Assembly (NCBI GenBank): GCA_964593925.1
Contig: CAZQKM010000003.1
Coordinates: forward strand, 1-64,000
Direction of reading: 5' to 3'
Origin: Oleidesulfovibrio sp964593925
GTDB taxonomy: Bacteria; Desulfobacterota; Desulfovibrionia; Desulfovibrionales; Desulfovibrionaceae
Length of the DNA: 64,000 nucleotides
In this document: piece by piece, positions 1-8,538 of the stretch
Layout: each line of letters opens with the position of its first letter
Position numbering within the stretch: position 1 is the stretch's first letter
The notes under the pieces: generated by a model
What the model saw: the letters and a program-made list of their open reading frames with translations, nothing else
Told to the model about the DNA's origin: nothing
The model's database searches: none
Made by a program: the position numbers and the translations under genes

Positions 1-374
1 AAAAGAGCTGCCTCTTCTCCCCCTGTACCAGCACGGATTTCAAGCACGACGTTTTTAGCATCCAGAGGGTCTTTGGGTAGTAGCAGCAAGGTGAGGGTCT
101 GTTCCATTTCTGGCAGTCGCGCTTCAATGGAATCAATTTCCTCTTTTGCCATGGCCTGAATTTCTGCGTCACTGTCGTGCAAGAGCTCTTTGTTTTCGGC
201 AAGCTCTTCACCGAGCTGGCGATAGGCACGGAAAGTTTCCACAAGCTCCTTTAAGTCGGCATGGGCTTTGGTCAGCTTGCGGTACCGCTCCTGATCGTCA
301 AAAACTGCTGGAATACTGAGTTGCTGCTCAATATCTTCAAACTGGCGTTCAAGGTGTTCAAGTTTGGCAAACAT
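1..374 (-). CDS. prfA: Peptide chain release factor 1, N-terminal part (cut by window edge)
   Basis: RF-1 recognises UAA and UAG stop codons and releases the finished peptide from the ribosome. Only about 124 N-terminal residues lie here; the GGQ catalytic domain is off the left edge. The start MFAKLEHLERQFEDIE is typical of RF-1, followed by a long charged helical region and the segment VVLEIRAGTGGEEAALF, which opens the core domain. Two in-frame ATGs exist (380 and 374). I chose 374 because GGAG sits 8 bases upstream, while it is only 2 bases from the first ATG. The gene directly follows the DUF1385 gene, whose stop overlaps the upstream ATG, so the two are probably co-transcribed. Confidence 0.93.
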   Translation of the reverse strand, partial: MFAKLEHLERQFEDIEQQLSIPAVFDDQERYRKLTKAHADLKELVETFRAYRQLGEELAENKELLHDSDAEIQAMAKEEIDSIEARLPEMEQTLTLLLLPKDPLDAKNVVLEIRAGTGGEEAAL

Positions 375-379
375 GGGCA

Positions 380-1396
380 TTACTCCGCATGGCAGATATA
401 TTCAGGGGGGTGGATTTCGTTGGCTGCTTCCGGACCAATGACCTGGTGCAATGCGGCAATGGCCACCTCGACTTGCTTTTGATCCGGTTCATGCGTTGTC
501 AGCATTTGTAGCAGCATGCCTGGCGCGCTCAATAGTTTGCCCCACAGGGTACCGTTCAGGCGGGCAGCTATTTTGATAAGCTCATAGGCCATGGCGCTGA
601 TGGGTACCATCATTAGCAGTTTGACTACGATAATATAGGCATGTTTGAATATCGTGGACTCTGGGGACCAGGCCATGAGGAGCAGTGGAACCAGCACTGT
701 ATGCAGAAAAATGGAAATGGACAGTACAAAGAGCAAAAATGTGGTGCCGCAACGCGGGTGGAGTCGGCTGTGCAGGATTGCGGATGAAGCAGTAATCGGC
801 CCGCCTTGTTCATAGGCCCATATGACTTTGTGCTCAGCCCCATGGTACTGGAATACACGCCTGATGTCTGCAACGAGTGAGATGGCCAGAATATAGCTGA
901 TAAAGATAATGAATTTAAACAGGCCGTCCCATACGTGAAATGATATGCCTTCCACATCAGTTGCCAAGCCAAGCCAGGTCATGCCTATGGTAAAAACATG
1001 GGGCAAGACAACAAAAAGCCCTAGGGCCATGGCAATGGAAACGCATAACGTGGCGACAAGATGCCATGGTTTGAGTTCCTGGGCGTCATCGTCACTCTGG
1101 GCAACTTGCATGGCAGAATAGTTCAGCGCCTTGATTCCGTTGACCATGGTTTCCACAAGAATGGGAAACCCTCGTATCCACGGACGGGTAAGCCATGGGC
1201 GACGCGTCAATGAAAACCATGGACGATGGTCTACCACAATAACACCGTCAGGTCGGCGAACCGCAATGGCGAGGCGTTCTTTGCAGCGCATCATAACGCC
1301 TTCCATAACTGCCTGCCCCCCCACAGAGGGCGCGGCTTGCGCGCATAGCAGGCGGCTGAATACACTGAAAAAACGACCGACACGGGTATTGCTCAC
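380..1396 (-). CDS. DUF1385 family (YqhQ-like) membrane protein
   Basis: This is a 338-residue member of the DUF1385/YqhQ family, whose biochemical role is not established. The signature VGGQAVMEGVMMR near residues 26-38 is typical of the family, followed by further conserved text ending RGFPILVETMVNGIKALNYS. At least four hydrophobic segments follow (about residues 110-150, 165-185, 215-240 and 250-270), so it is an inner-membrane protein. It sits between rpmE and prfA on the same strand, and its stop overlaps the first ATG of the prfA reading frame. This suggests one transcript with translation factors, but says nothing firm about function. Confidence 0.88.
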   Translation of the reverse strand: MSNTRVGRFFSVFSRLLCAQAAPSVGGQAVMEGVMMRCKERLAIAVRRPDGVIVVDHRPWFSLTRRPWLTRPWIRGFPILVETMVNGIKALNYSAMQVAQSDDDAQELKPWHLVATLCVSIAMALGLFVVLPHVFTIGMTWLGLATDVEGISFHVWDGLFKFIIFISYILAISLVADIRRVFQYHGAEHKVIWAYEQGGPITASSAILHSRLHPRCGTTFLLFVLSISIFLHTVLVPLLLMAWSPESTIFKHAYIIVVKLLMMVPISAMAYELIKIAARLNGTLWGKLLSAPGMLLQMLTTHEPDQKQVEVAIAALHQVIGPEAANEIHPPEYICHAE

Positions 1397-1431
1397 AACT
1401 ACTCCTGGCTATGGCGGAAAGCCCTGGAACG

Positions 1432-1475
1432 CTTTTCCCCGGAAATACGCATCAGCATATACCCGGGGAAAAAAG
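1432..1475. repeat. Inverted repeat between rpmE and the DUF1385 gene
   Basis: An 11-base arm (CTTTTCCCCGG, 1432-1442) is matched by its reverse complement at 1463-1473, around a 20-base spacer. On the strand of the flanking genes no U-run follows the second arm, so it is not a standard intrinsic terminator. It could modulate read-through from rpmE or protect an mRNA end; either role is inference. Confidence 0.4.
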
Positions 1476-1516
1476 TAAGGCTCAAAACGGCGCTCTTTAT
1501 ATCAACAAAAAATGTG

Positions 1517-1726
1517 TTATTTGCTGAAGTTGGCGTATTTTTTGCGGAAGCGGTCAATACGTCCGGCGGTGTCCACAAAGCGTTGCTTACCTGTATAGAA
1601 CGGGTGGCAACCGGAACATATTTCAACGTTGACGACTTCTCCTTTGGTGGAGGTTGTTTCAATTTCATTGCCGCAGGCACAGACCAGTCTGGCCGTGTGC
1701 AGGGTGGGATGGATGCTGTCTTTCAT
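1517..1726 (-). CDS. rpmE: 50S ribosomal protein L31
   Basis: Ribosomal protein bL31 (69 residues) binds the large subunit near the intersubunit bridge. The start MKDSIHPTLHTARLVCACGN and the end RFVDTAGRIDRFRKKY are typical. It carries CACG and CSGC pairs, so it appears to be the zinc-binding (C+) form. The frame is open 15 codons further upstream, but ATG 1726 is preceded by AAGGAGAAGG at good spacing and matches family length. It is followed on the same strand by the DUF1385 gene and prfA, a common arrangement in this group. Confidence 0.95.
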   Translation of the reverse strand: MKDSIHPTLHTARLVCACGNEIETTSTKGEVVNVEICSGCHPFYTGKQRFVDTAGRIDRFRKKYANFSK

Positions 1727-1943
1727 GAACCTTCTCCTTAAAAAACACAAAAAGTGCTGAACCGTTGCCAATACGCTGGAATGACGTTGCTGGCAAGTTT
1801 TTTCTTGAGCCTTTTACTGTGCCGTTGTAAGAGCAACGCGGCCAAGGCACAATGGAAACTCCGGGTATTTTTTTGTCGCTTTTTTGTATCTGTGGTGCAA
1901 ACTGGACCTAAGCCCGGGTAGGATAATTGTCAAGGTAGAGAGT

Positions 1944-2705
1944 ATGTCGAAAAAAGAACGTGCTGATCAACTGGTATATGAGCAGGGTCTCGCAGAAAGC
2001 CGTGAGCAGGCCAAGCGTTTGATTATGGCGGGCAAGGTATATGTTGCCCAGGGTGTATCCGGGCCGGAGCCTGTGGCAAAGCCGGGCACAAAGTACAGCG
2101 TGCATGCTGTCATGACACTGCAAGGAGCGGAGCGTTTTGTCAGTCGGGGCGGGTATAAGCTGTTAACCGCCATGGAAGCATTTAGTATTGCTGTTCAGGG
2201 CATGGTGGTACTGGATGCCGGGGCATCCACAGGCGGATTTACTGACTGCCTTTTGCAGCATGGGGCTGCCAGGGTGTATGCGGTTGATGTGGGGCGCAAC
2301 CAGTTGCATGAGCGTTTACGCGCCGATGCCCGGGTAATAAATATGGAGGGAGTCAACCTGCGCACTGCATCTGCGGATATGTTGTCCGAGCAGGTAGACA
2401 TGATTGTGGCTGACGTTTCTTTTATCTCTCTTACGCTGATTTTGCCGCCCTGTGTTCAGTTTTTGCGTCCGGGGGGGATGGTCGCGGCACTTGTCAAGCC
2501 GCAGTTTGAGGTAGGGCCGGGGCAGACTGTAAAGGGCGTGGTACGTGACGAAGCCTTGCGCAAAGTGGCCGTGGCCAAGGTGCTTGCCGTGTGTACGGAG
2601 CAACTTGGCCTGGAACTTTTGGGAGTGGTGCCTTCGGCGATCAAAGGACCCAAGGGAAATCAGGAATATATGATTTGCCTGCGGTTGGCGGAGAGCCGCC
2701 CATAG
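1944..2705 (+). CDS. tlyA: TlyA family rRNA 2'-O-methyltransferase (hemolysin A type)
   Basis: This 253-residue protein has an N-terminal S4 RNA-binding domain (about residues 1-65; AESREQAKRLIMAGKVYV) and an FtsJ/RrmJ-type SAM methyltransferase domain. The SAM-binding loop is VVLDAGASTGGFTD. A K-D-K-E catalytic set is visible in SRGGYK, MIVADVSF, ALVKPQFE and GNQEYM. The family methylates ribose in 16S and 23S rRNA, and the older name hemolysin is probably misleading. The open frame extends 20 codons upstream, but ATG 1944 gives the standard MSKKERADQL start with AAGG upstream. It is divergent from rpmE and stands alone, with about 1 kb of gene-poor sequence behind it. Confidence 0.93.
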   Translation: MSKKERADQLVYEQGLAESREQAKRLIMAGKVYVAQGVSGPEPVAKPGTKYSVHAVMTLQGAERFVSRGGYKLLTAMEAFSIAVQGMVVLDAGASTGGFTDCLLQHGAARVYAVDVGRNQLHERLRADARVINMEGVNLRTASADMLSEQVDMIVADVSFISLTLILPPCVQFLRPGGMVAALVKPQFEVGPGQTVKGVVRDEALRKVAVAKVLAVCTEQLGLELLGVVPSAIKGPKGNQEYMICLRLAESRP

Positions 2706-3531
2706 CCCTGAGAGGATGATACATCTAGGGGCGGCAACCGTTGAGCCGCGGCTGGTGCCTGAAAGGTATTTCAAAAATGTTCCAACCAAATGATGATGCA
2801 CTTGAGCTCGGCAAGCGTCGGAAAATCTTTGTACTGAGCTCATGGCACACTGCCAAATGCCTGAAGGTTTACAAACAGGCGAAAAGGCGTTCAACTTTTT
2901 ATCTTTTTTGATACCGTCAAAGTGCAAAGGGCCCCATGGTCTGGATAGGTTTCAGGGGGCTCTGGCTTGTGGTTGCCCTTGTCAAGCTGCCTGTAAAATG
3001 TCTTATCCATGGCGGCAATCCGGGGGGAGCCCGTCTAGGCTGCTGTGTGGGCTTTGCTGATTGTGAACAGTACTTCACTTTTTGATTCCCGTGTATACTC
3101 CCGAGCCGGGTTTGTACGCATGCAGTACACATGGGAACGCTTTTTTTTTGAAAAGGTACTGGTCAAAGAAAGTCCTTTGGCAAATGCTTTTTAACGCTAT
3201 TGTGGCAGATGCTGCATGGCCCAGGATGGCAGCGCGATTATACGAGCGCATCAGCCTTTGGTTGACCAAAAGGGGCACCCCCAAGCAAGAGGTGAAAAAA
3301 TCTGGGGGCACATCTGCAACAAGGACCCATGCAGCCATGGCCGCTTTCGCGTGTGCAACACCATTCATGTGAGCACCTGAAAATACAGTACAGGGTGACG
3401 ATCCCGCTTTTGGGCGCCCAGGCCATCGGACACGGTTTTGCAGACACCGGGTGTGATTTTGATGACACCATAGCAGGGCTTGAAATCATGGGTGCCAATT
3501 CTATGGAGCCTTTTTGCTTTTACAAAACGGC
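2706..3531. other. Gene-poor interval after tlyA
   Basis: No convincing gene is visible between tlyA and the candidate small RNA at 3532-3660. Several short open frames exist on both strands (for example plus-strand frames near 2842-3060 and 3082-3372), but none shows a recognisable family, a good ribosome-binding site or conserved motifs. A weak 5-bp stem near 2868-2890 precedes T-rich sequence and is not convincing as the tlyA terminator. Confidence 0.5.
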
Positions 3532-3560
3532 AAGACACGATGAAGGTAACCATTTATAAT
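3532..3560 (+). promoter_or_regulatory. Sigma-70-like promoter upstream of a candidate small RNA
   Basis: A perfect -10 hexamer TATAAT lies at 3555-3560, with AAGACA (four of six matches to TTGACA) at 3532-3537 and a 17-base spacer. The expected start is about 3567. There is no open reading frame of any size behind it before the hairpin at 3630. The promoter is predicted from sequence only. Confidence 0.4.
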
Positions 3561-3566
3561 AAAAGA

Positions 3567-3660
3567 ACGTAATACTGTTGAATGCAGGCTTGAAAACGCA
3601 AGGCAATTCAGGTGTACTGCAACGTGACAGGGGCAGGCTGGCAACAGCCTGCCCCTTTTG
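3567..3660 (+). ncRNA. Candidate small RNA with a terminator
   Basis: The interval between a TATAAT promoter and a strong GC-rich hairpin with a T-run is about 94 bases and has no credible reading frame. Its layout (short leader, hairpin, U-tract) is that of a stand-alone bacterial small RNA. It does not match 6S, SRP, tmRNA or RNase P RNA by any motif I can see. It lies downstream of tlyA and tail-to-tail with mntP, so it could also be antisense to the mntP 3' end if termination leaks. Confidence 0.3.
3630..3660 (+). terminator. Intrinsic terminator hairpin
   Basis: Perfect 11-bp stem GGGGCAGGCTG / CAGCCTGCCCC with a GCAA tetraloop, followed by TTTTG on the plus strand. On the minus strand no T-run follows, so it does not look like the mntP terminator. 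It points to a plus-strand transcript ending here. Confidence 0.6.
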
Positions 3661-3713
3661 CTTGTCTGTCAGGATATTGTGCCCATGGTTACCATAATTA
3701 TGGGCACATCCAG

Positions 3714-4286
3714 TCAGTTGAATGCCCCACCTTTGTAGAGAATATTGCATCCTATTGCCAGCAGGGTAAGCCCGCCGGCTACTTCGGCATATCGCGAAAA
3801 TTTTGAGCTGTGGCTCAGCATGCGCCCCAGATAGACGCCTGCTGCGGAGAATGCAAAACAGACCACGCCAATGATACATGCGGGAAACCATATGGAGATG
3901 TTGAGCATGGCAAGGGAGGCTCCCACTGCCAGGGCATCAATGCTGGTTGCAACGGACAACATGACAAGCGATAGCCCTTTTGTCGGATCGGCCATGCCGC
4001 ACTCTGCGTCCTCCTGACTATAAGCCTCTTTGAGCATTCTCAGGCCAATAATGGCCAGCAGAGCAAAGGCGATCCAGTGGCTCCACTGCGCGGCGAGACT
4101 ATACACACTCTGCCCCATGAACCAGCCTGCAACAGGCATCAGTGCCTGAAACAAACCAAAATGCCATGACAGCCTGAAAGCCTGGCGCAGCGAGACCATG
4201 CGGAGTCGGCAGCCTGTGGCTATGGACACGGCCAAGGCATCCATGGCCAGCGCCATGGCAACGGCAAGTAGTTCGAGTATAGTCAT
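3714..4286 (-). CDS. mntP: MntP-type manganese efflux pump
   Basis: This 190-residue membrane protein belongs to the MntP (DUF204/YebN) family, which exports Mn2+ from the cytoplasm. Six hydrophobic segments are visible. Two related repeats each carry the acidic membrane motif, MDALAVSIATG near residue 15 and SIDALAVGASLAM near residue 115, as expected for the family. AGGA lies 9 bases before the ATG. In some bacteria mntP is preceded by a yybP-ykoY manganese riboswitch; I looked upstream (4287-4500) and did not find its core. It is monocistronic, with gene-poor DNA on both sides. Confidence 0.92.
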   Translation of the reverse strand: MTILELLAVAMALAMDALAVSIATGCRLRMVSLRQAFRLSWHFGLFQALMPVAGWFMGQSVYSLAAQWSHWIAFALLAIIGLRMLKEAYSQEDAECGMADPTKGLSLVMLSVATSIDALAVGASLAMLNISIWFPACIIGVVCFAFSAAGVYLGRMLSHSSKFSRYAEVAGGLTLLAIGCNILYKGGAFN

Positions 4287-4953
4287 TTAGGCATGTCCTG
4301 TCGTATCAGCAGGCAGCGCTGCGAGGGGGCGCTTTTGCCAGCAGGTGATGCAAACGTTTTGAGTGCTTTTTGGGGGGGTGCGGGCTGCACAAGGCAGGTG
4401 TGGGAAGCAGGGCAACCGAAGAAACTCTGCACGAGGTATACGCCTGGTACCTGTTTGCAGGCAGGAACAGGATGCTGGCTCTATCTGTTTTTGATGCCAG
4501 GCTTTTTTGTCTGTGGGGCATATATTCCCGGAGTGTTCAGGCTGCTGTCTCTTTGAGAAAGGAACAGTGCCCACAGCACACATCCACGAAGAATATTTTT
4601 TATAAATACGTACTGCACACATGGTGTGAAAATCAGGGTTATCCATGGCAATTATGGCGTTTTTATGGCCCTGCAATATGTACAGGCATTTGCTGGTGTT
4701 ACTGCAAGAGTCGTACTGCATTGTTCAACTGTACATGAAGGGGCGCTGGTCATACGGGGCATTGTCATAAGCTGGATGAGGGGATCTGGCAGCCTTTTTT
4801 TGCTCTATGGATGGATACCGCACGCAGACCGGCATGGCATGGAACGTTTCTGAATGTCAGGAACATACTCACGGTACAATACCATGGGAGACATGTGCCT
4901 GCAAGCTGCACTGGCTTACAGATAGGCAGGGCATTCAGGGGCATGATGCCGTG
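4287..4953. other. Gene-poor interval upstream of mntP
   Basis: About 670 bases without a recognisable gene. Overlapping short frames exist on both strands but they carry no family motif and no ribosome-binding site. It should contain the mntP promoter (minus strand); no clear -35/-10 pair stands out. Confidence 0.5.
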
Positions 4954-5769
4954 TCAGTAAAAGGTTGTGTACACCACAGGGGCTGTAGCGAACAGCAAGA
5001 ATAAGATGCAGGCAATCCATGTCATGGGCTGGGGGGTAAATTCAGGACGCCACGCTTGAGGCATGTCCAGCCCGCGTGCAGCCACGGCCACGGTTTGTGT
5101 CCAGGTTTTTTGGCTCATGATGCGCAAGGTCGCCTGTGGCAGCAAAATCCAGCGTTTTGGTAATGAGCGCTGCGGTGCTCGTAAGACAAGGGCATGGCGT
5201 ACCTGTGCCACCGTGCGCTGGATAAGTGGTATGAAGTGAATCATGAGCGCCAGTGCCAGTGCTGCGCGCCAAGCGTGCCTGCCCATGACAGGGCGTAGAA
5301 ACCACATGAAAGCAAGGCCCAAAGAGCGGATGGATATTGTAAGAGTCAAGAGCATGCCAAGAGCGATCAGGATACCGAGGCGTAGCGCCAGCAGCCCCGT
5401 GGCAGGTAGCGCCTGCAATATCCGTTGTGAAACAGGCAACAGGGGACCCTGCGGGGACAGAGAGCCTGCTGCAAGGCCTGCGGTATCAATGAACAGCTTG
5501 GCCCCGGCCCAAAGCAGGACAAAATACAGACAGGAGCGCAGCATGGGGGCATGCAGCCAGACAAACACGTCAGAAGCGTAAAAAGCGCCCATGGTACAGG
5601 CCGCATATATACATACCACAAGGGGAGGAGCATGCCAGACCAGAATGCCCAAGGTGGCCGTGCACAATAGTTTTGCACGTGGATCCAGGTTGCCAAACGA
5701 ATTTTTGTGGTGTGCAGAAGACCGGGGGCAGGAAGAATGTGGCTGCTGTTTTATGGGGGAGCTATGCAT
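4954..5769 (-). CDS. Energy-coupling factor transporter transmembrane subunit (EcfT)
   Basis: EcfT subunits couple ATP hydrolysis by EcfA to vitamin or metal uptake by a small S component. The protein shows the family start LDPRAKLL, five or six hydrophobic segments, and the two Ala-Arg coupling motifs near the C-terminus (ALVLRA and AVAARG, the latter followed by LDMP). ATG 5769 gives 271 residues, close to family size. The frame stays open to an ATG at 5883, which would add 38 residues without membrane character; neither start has a strong ribosome-binding site. No S or A component is adjacent. The bioY-ecfA pair at 24.2-25.5 kb lacks its own T subunit, so this could be BioN; that link is inference. 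Confidence 0.82.
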   Translation of the reverse strand: MHSSPIKQQPHSSCPRSSAHHKNSFGNLDPRAKLLCTATLGILVWHAPPLVVCIYAACTMGAFYASDVFVWLHAPMLRSCLYFVLLWAGAKLFIDTAGLAAGSLSPQGPLLPVSQRILQALPATGLLALRLGILIALGMLLTLTISIRSLGLAFMWFLRPVMGRHAWRAALALALMIHFIPLIQRTVAQVRHALVLRAPQRSLPKRWILLPQATLRIMSQKTWTQTVAVAARGLDMPQAWRPEFTPQPMTWIACILFLLFATAPVVYTTFY

Positions 5770-6309
5770 GGTGGCGTTTTTAGACAAGAGGGTTTGTGTC
5801 CCATGCAAACGGGCAACGTTACATTGGGGGCATGATGGACTCATACCATGGAGGCAAAGCAAATCGATATGTCTGCCATACATACAATTTCCATAGCAGA
5901 GAGTATGTTGCCAAGTAAAAGGGTTTTATTATCTGTATGAAGAAAGGAACCGTGTGGGGTAGACTTTTGCAGCGTTTTTCCGGGCGAGCCCGTCGGGCAG
6001 TTTACCATAGTGGGAGAGGCGTATGCCCCGCGGGGAGCTTTGTTGGCAGAAAATCCCATGATGTGGGGGCAGGGGAAACAAGATAGTCTGGCTGTATATC
6101 AGAATTTTAATAAAGACATGCTGTAAAAACGTTTAAGGGGTAGTAAGGAAAGGGTTAGGTGTGTTATTGTCTAAAACAGCCTTGTTTTATGTGGTGGCCC
6201 CCAAGGCATTACAAGTATGCATAGGGGTAAAGATGAACCTTGCCTGCCAGAACGTATGGAAACAATGGGAGCATGGCATCTAACTTGGGACTATTGGAGG
6301 GGTACGAGA
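5770..6309. other. Intergenic region between ecfT and the chemoreceptor
   Basis: Divergent promoter region of about 540 bases. The outer part overlaps the possible N-terminal extensions of both neighbours. I see no clear sigma-70 or sigma-28 promoter and no other gene. Confidence 0.4.
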
Positions 6310-8328
6310 ATGAAGATGAGCTTGAGAAACAGGTTCTTACTACCGACACTGGCCATATTGGTATTAGGCATGGGGGTGTCCTCTTGGCTTACGCAAAGGA
6401 GCTCTAAAAACGCGATCACAGATGCAGTGGGAGCCCACATGCGTCAGGCCGCAGGTTCTTTGGCAACCCAAATAACAGAATGGGTCAGGGGGACTGCTCA
6501 GGACCTGACCGCACAATCTCAAAGGGCCAGTATCTTGCAAGCCTATTTGGGAGGCGACTTGGATGAAGTCAACAGAGAGCTGGCCCATTATCAGAAGATG
6601 TATCCGGAATTTTCTGCCATCAGGATGACAGACTCCACAGGCTTGGTCATCGCCAGCACATACCCAGATAACGTAGGCAAACTTAGCGAGGCAAGGAATG
6701 ACTATTTCAAAAAAGCCATACAGGGTGAGGTGGCTGTATCCAATGCGATGCTCAGCAGGGCTACGGGAGAACCCATTTTTGTGGTGGCAGTTCCTTGTAT
6801 GGTGAAGGGAGTGATACGGGGCGTTCTGCTTGGCACGTTGGAGCTTGATTATTTTGCAGACCGTTTTGTGACCCCGGTAACCATTGGCGATGAAGGCTAT
6901 GCATTTATTCTGGGGGGGGATGGTACGGTACTTGCTCACCCTCAAGAAAAAATCATGTCAAACCTTTCGAACTACAAAGAGCTGAAAGCGCTTTTTCAAG
7001 GGGAAAGCGGGAGTATGCGATATCAGGATAAGGGTATATGGAAAGAAATCACATTTCACCGAGAGCCTGAAACCGGCTGGATCATCGGGGTGACAGCTCT
7101 TGAGGCAGACATACACAAATCTGCAGAAGAGGTAGTCACTCTCAACAGTTTCATTGCCGTAATTGTGACCTTACTTGTAGCTGGGGTAATCTTTTTTAGT
7201 GTGCGTTCCATTGTAAGTGCCATGGGGCAAAGTGTTCGCTATGCGGCTGCTGTGGCTGATGGGGATCTTGACCGGACGTTGCGCTTACAGCGTGGCGATG
7301 AAATAGGTGTATTGGCTGATGCGCTACGTAGTATGGTAGAGCATTTGAAAAAGATGATCGCCACCTCGGAAGCCAAAACAGTAGAGGCAGAAGAGCAGAG
7401 CCAAAAGGCGCAGGAGGCCATGCAGGCCGCAGAGGCTGCACATGCCGTTGCTGAAAAAGCCAAGCGGGAAGGCATGCTACAGGCCGCAGAACGTCTTGAG
7501 CATGTGGTACGTGCTTTGTCTGAGGCTGCAGACAAGCTTGCGGCACAGGTAGAAGATGCCAGCAAGGGGAGCACTATACAGCGCGAGCGTACGGGTGAAG
7601 CCGCAACAGCCATTGAAGAGATGAATGCTACGGTACTGGAGGTGGCGCGTAATGCCTCCGAGGCTGCAAAAAGCGCTGATTCAGCCCGTCAAAGCGCTGA
7701 GGAAGGACAGGGTATTGTGAACTCGGTCATTAAAGCCATCAGCGTGGTGCAAAATCGTTCAGAGGAATTGAAGCAGAGTTTGCATACCCTGGGTGGGCAT
7801 GCGGAAGGCATAGGCAAGGTAATGACTGTGATTACAGACATTGCTGATCAGACAAACCTGCTGGCCTTGAATGCTGCCATTGAAGCCGCGCGTGCAGGTG
7901 ATGCAGGCAGAGGTTTTGCCGTGGTTGCCGATGAAGTACGCAAGCTTGCAGAAAAAACAATGGAAGCCACGAAAGAGGTGGGAGAGGCTGTGGAAGCCAT
8001 TCAGCAAGGAGCACGGAAGAATATTGAAGGCATGAACAAGGCTGATGAGGCTATCACGGAATCCACGGCTCTGGCAGGAGATGCCGGCAAGTCGCTCAGA
8101 GCTATCCACGATGTTGTGGAAGTAACGGCGGATCAGGTGCGTTCCATTGCCATTGCATCCGAAGAACAGTCCACAACCAGTGAGCAGATTGCGCACTCTG
8201 CTGAAGAGGTCAATGGCATTGCGATTGAAACGTCAACCGTCATGACAGAGGCCAGTGAGGCCGTGGGTACGGTAGCCAATATAACGCAGGAGTTGCAAGT
8301 TGTTGTGGAACGATTAAAGGAAAACTAG
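6310..8328 (+). CDS. Methyl-accepting chemotaxis protein with periplasmic Cache domain
   Basis: This 672-residue chemoreceptor senses a periplasmic ligand and controls the CheA kinase. It has an N-terminal membrane segment (about residues 10-30), a large double-Cache-type sensor (about 35-280, ending ETGWIIGVTALEADI), a second membrane segment (about 285-308), a HAMP domain (about 310-360), a long Ala/Glu-rich coiled coil and the signalling hairpin. The hairpin tip includes DQTNLLALNAAIEAARAG and GRGFAVVADEVRKLAEKT near residues 512-550. ATG 6310 is preceded by GGAGGGG at 9 bases; the frame extends 31 codons further up without support. It has no adjacent che genes. The ligand is unknown. Confidence 0.95.
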   Translation: MKMSLRNRFLLPTLAILVLGMGVSSWLTQRSSKNAITDAVGAHMRQAAGSLATQITEWVRGTAQDLTAQSQRASILQAYLGGDLDEVNRELAHYQKMYPEFSAIRMTDSTGLVIASTYPDNVGKLSEARNDYFKKAIQGEVAVSNAMLSRATGEPIFVVAVPCMVKGVIRGVLLGTLELDYFADRFVTPVTIGDEGYAFILGGDGTVLAHPQEKIMSNLSNYKELKALFQGESGSMRYQDKGIWKEITFHREPETGWIIGVTALEADIHKSAEEVVTLNSFIAVIVTLLVAGVIFFSVRSIVSAMGQSVRYAAAVADGDLDRTLRLQRGDEIGVLADALRSMVEHLKKMIATSEAKTVEAEEQSQKAQEAMQAAEAAHAVAEKAKREGMLQAAERLEHVVRALSEAADKLAAQVEDASKGSTIQRERTGEAATAIEEMNATVLEVARNASEAAKSADSARQSAEEGQGIVNSVIKAISVVQNRSEELKQSLHTLGGHAEGIGKVMTVITDIADQTNLLALNAAIEAARAGDAGRGFAVVADEVRKLAEKTMEATKEVGEAVEAIQQGARKNIEGMNKADEAITESTALAGDAGKSLRAIHDVVEVTADQVRSIAIASEEQSTTSEQIAHSAEEVNGIAIETSTVMTEASEAVGTVANITQELQVVVERLKEN

Positions 8329-8440
8329 GCAGGCATAGAAATTGTAGCGGCTTTTCTGCGTCTGGCACATGCACGATGAATAGTACGCATGGCACAGATG
8401 CTTTTGCGGGGTGCTTTCAAGCCTGTGTGTTGCACATCTG

Positions 8441-8483
8441 GCAGCCTGTTTTTTCAGAATAGTTCTGGAAAAACAGGCTGCTG
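8441..8483. terminator. Bidirectional terminator-like hairpin between the chemoreceptor and rlmN
   Basis: Perfect 13-base arms (GCAGCCTGTTTTT and its complement) enclose a partly paired loop. Oligo-T lies inside the 5' arm and oligo-A inside the 3' arm, so transcripts from both convergent neighbours can fold it. No extra U-tract follows outside, so it may be an mRNA-end stem rather than a classical terminator. Confidence 0.5.
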
Positions 8484-8538
8484 CCTTTATGCAAAAAGGC
8501 AGGCCTTGGGGGGATATGCGTGGGGTGGCCGTAGAACT

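Noticed and set aside
2842..3372. Short plus-strand frames after tlyA as genes
   Set aside because: No ribosome-binding site, no recognised motif and low protein-like character; treated as gene-poor DNA.
4287..4500. yybP-ykoY manganese riboswitch upstream of mntP
   Set aside because: I read the minus strand for the conserved core and did not find it.
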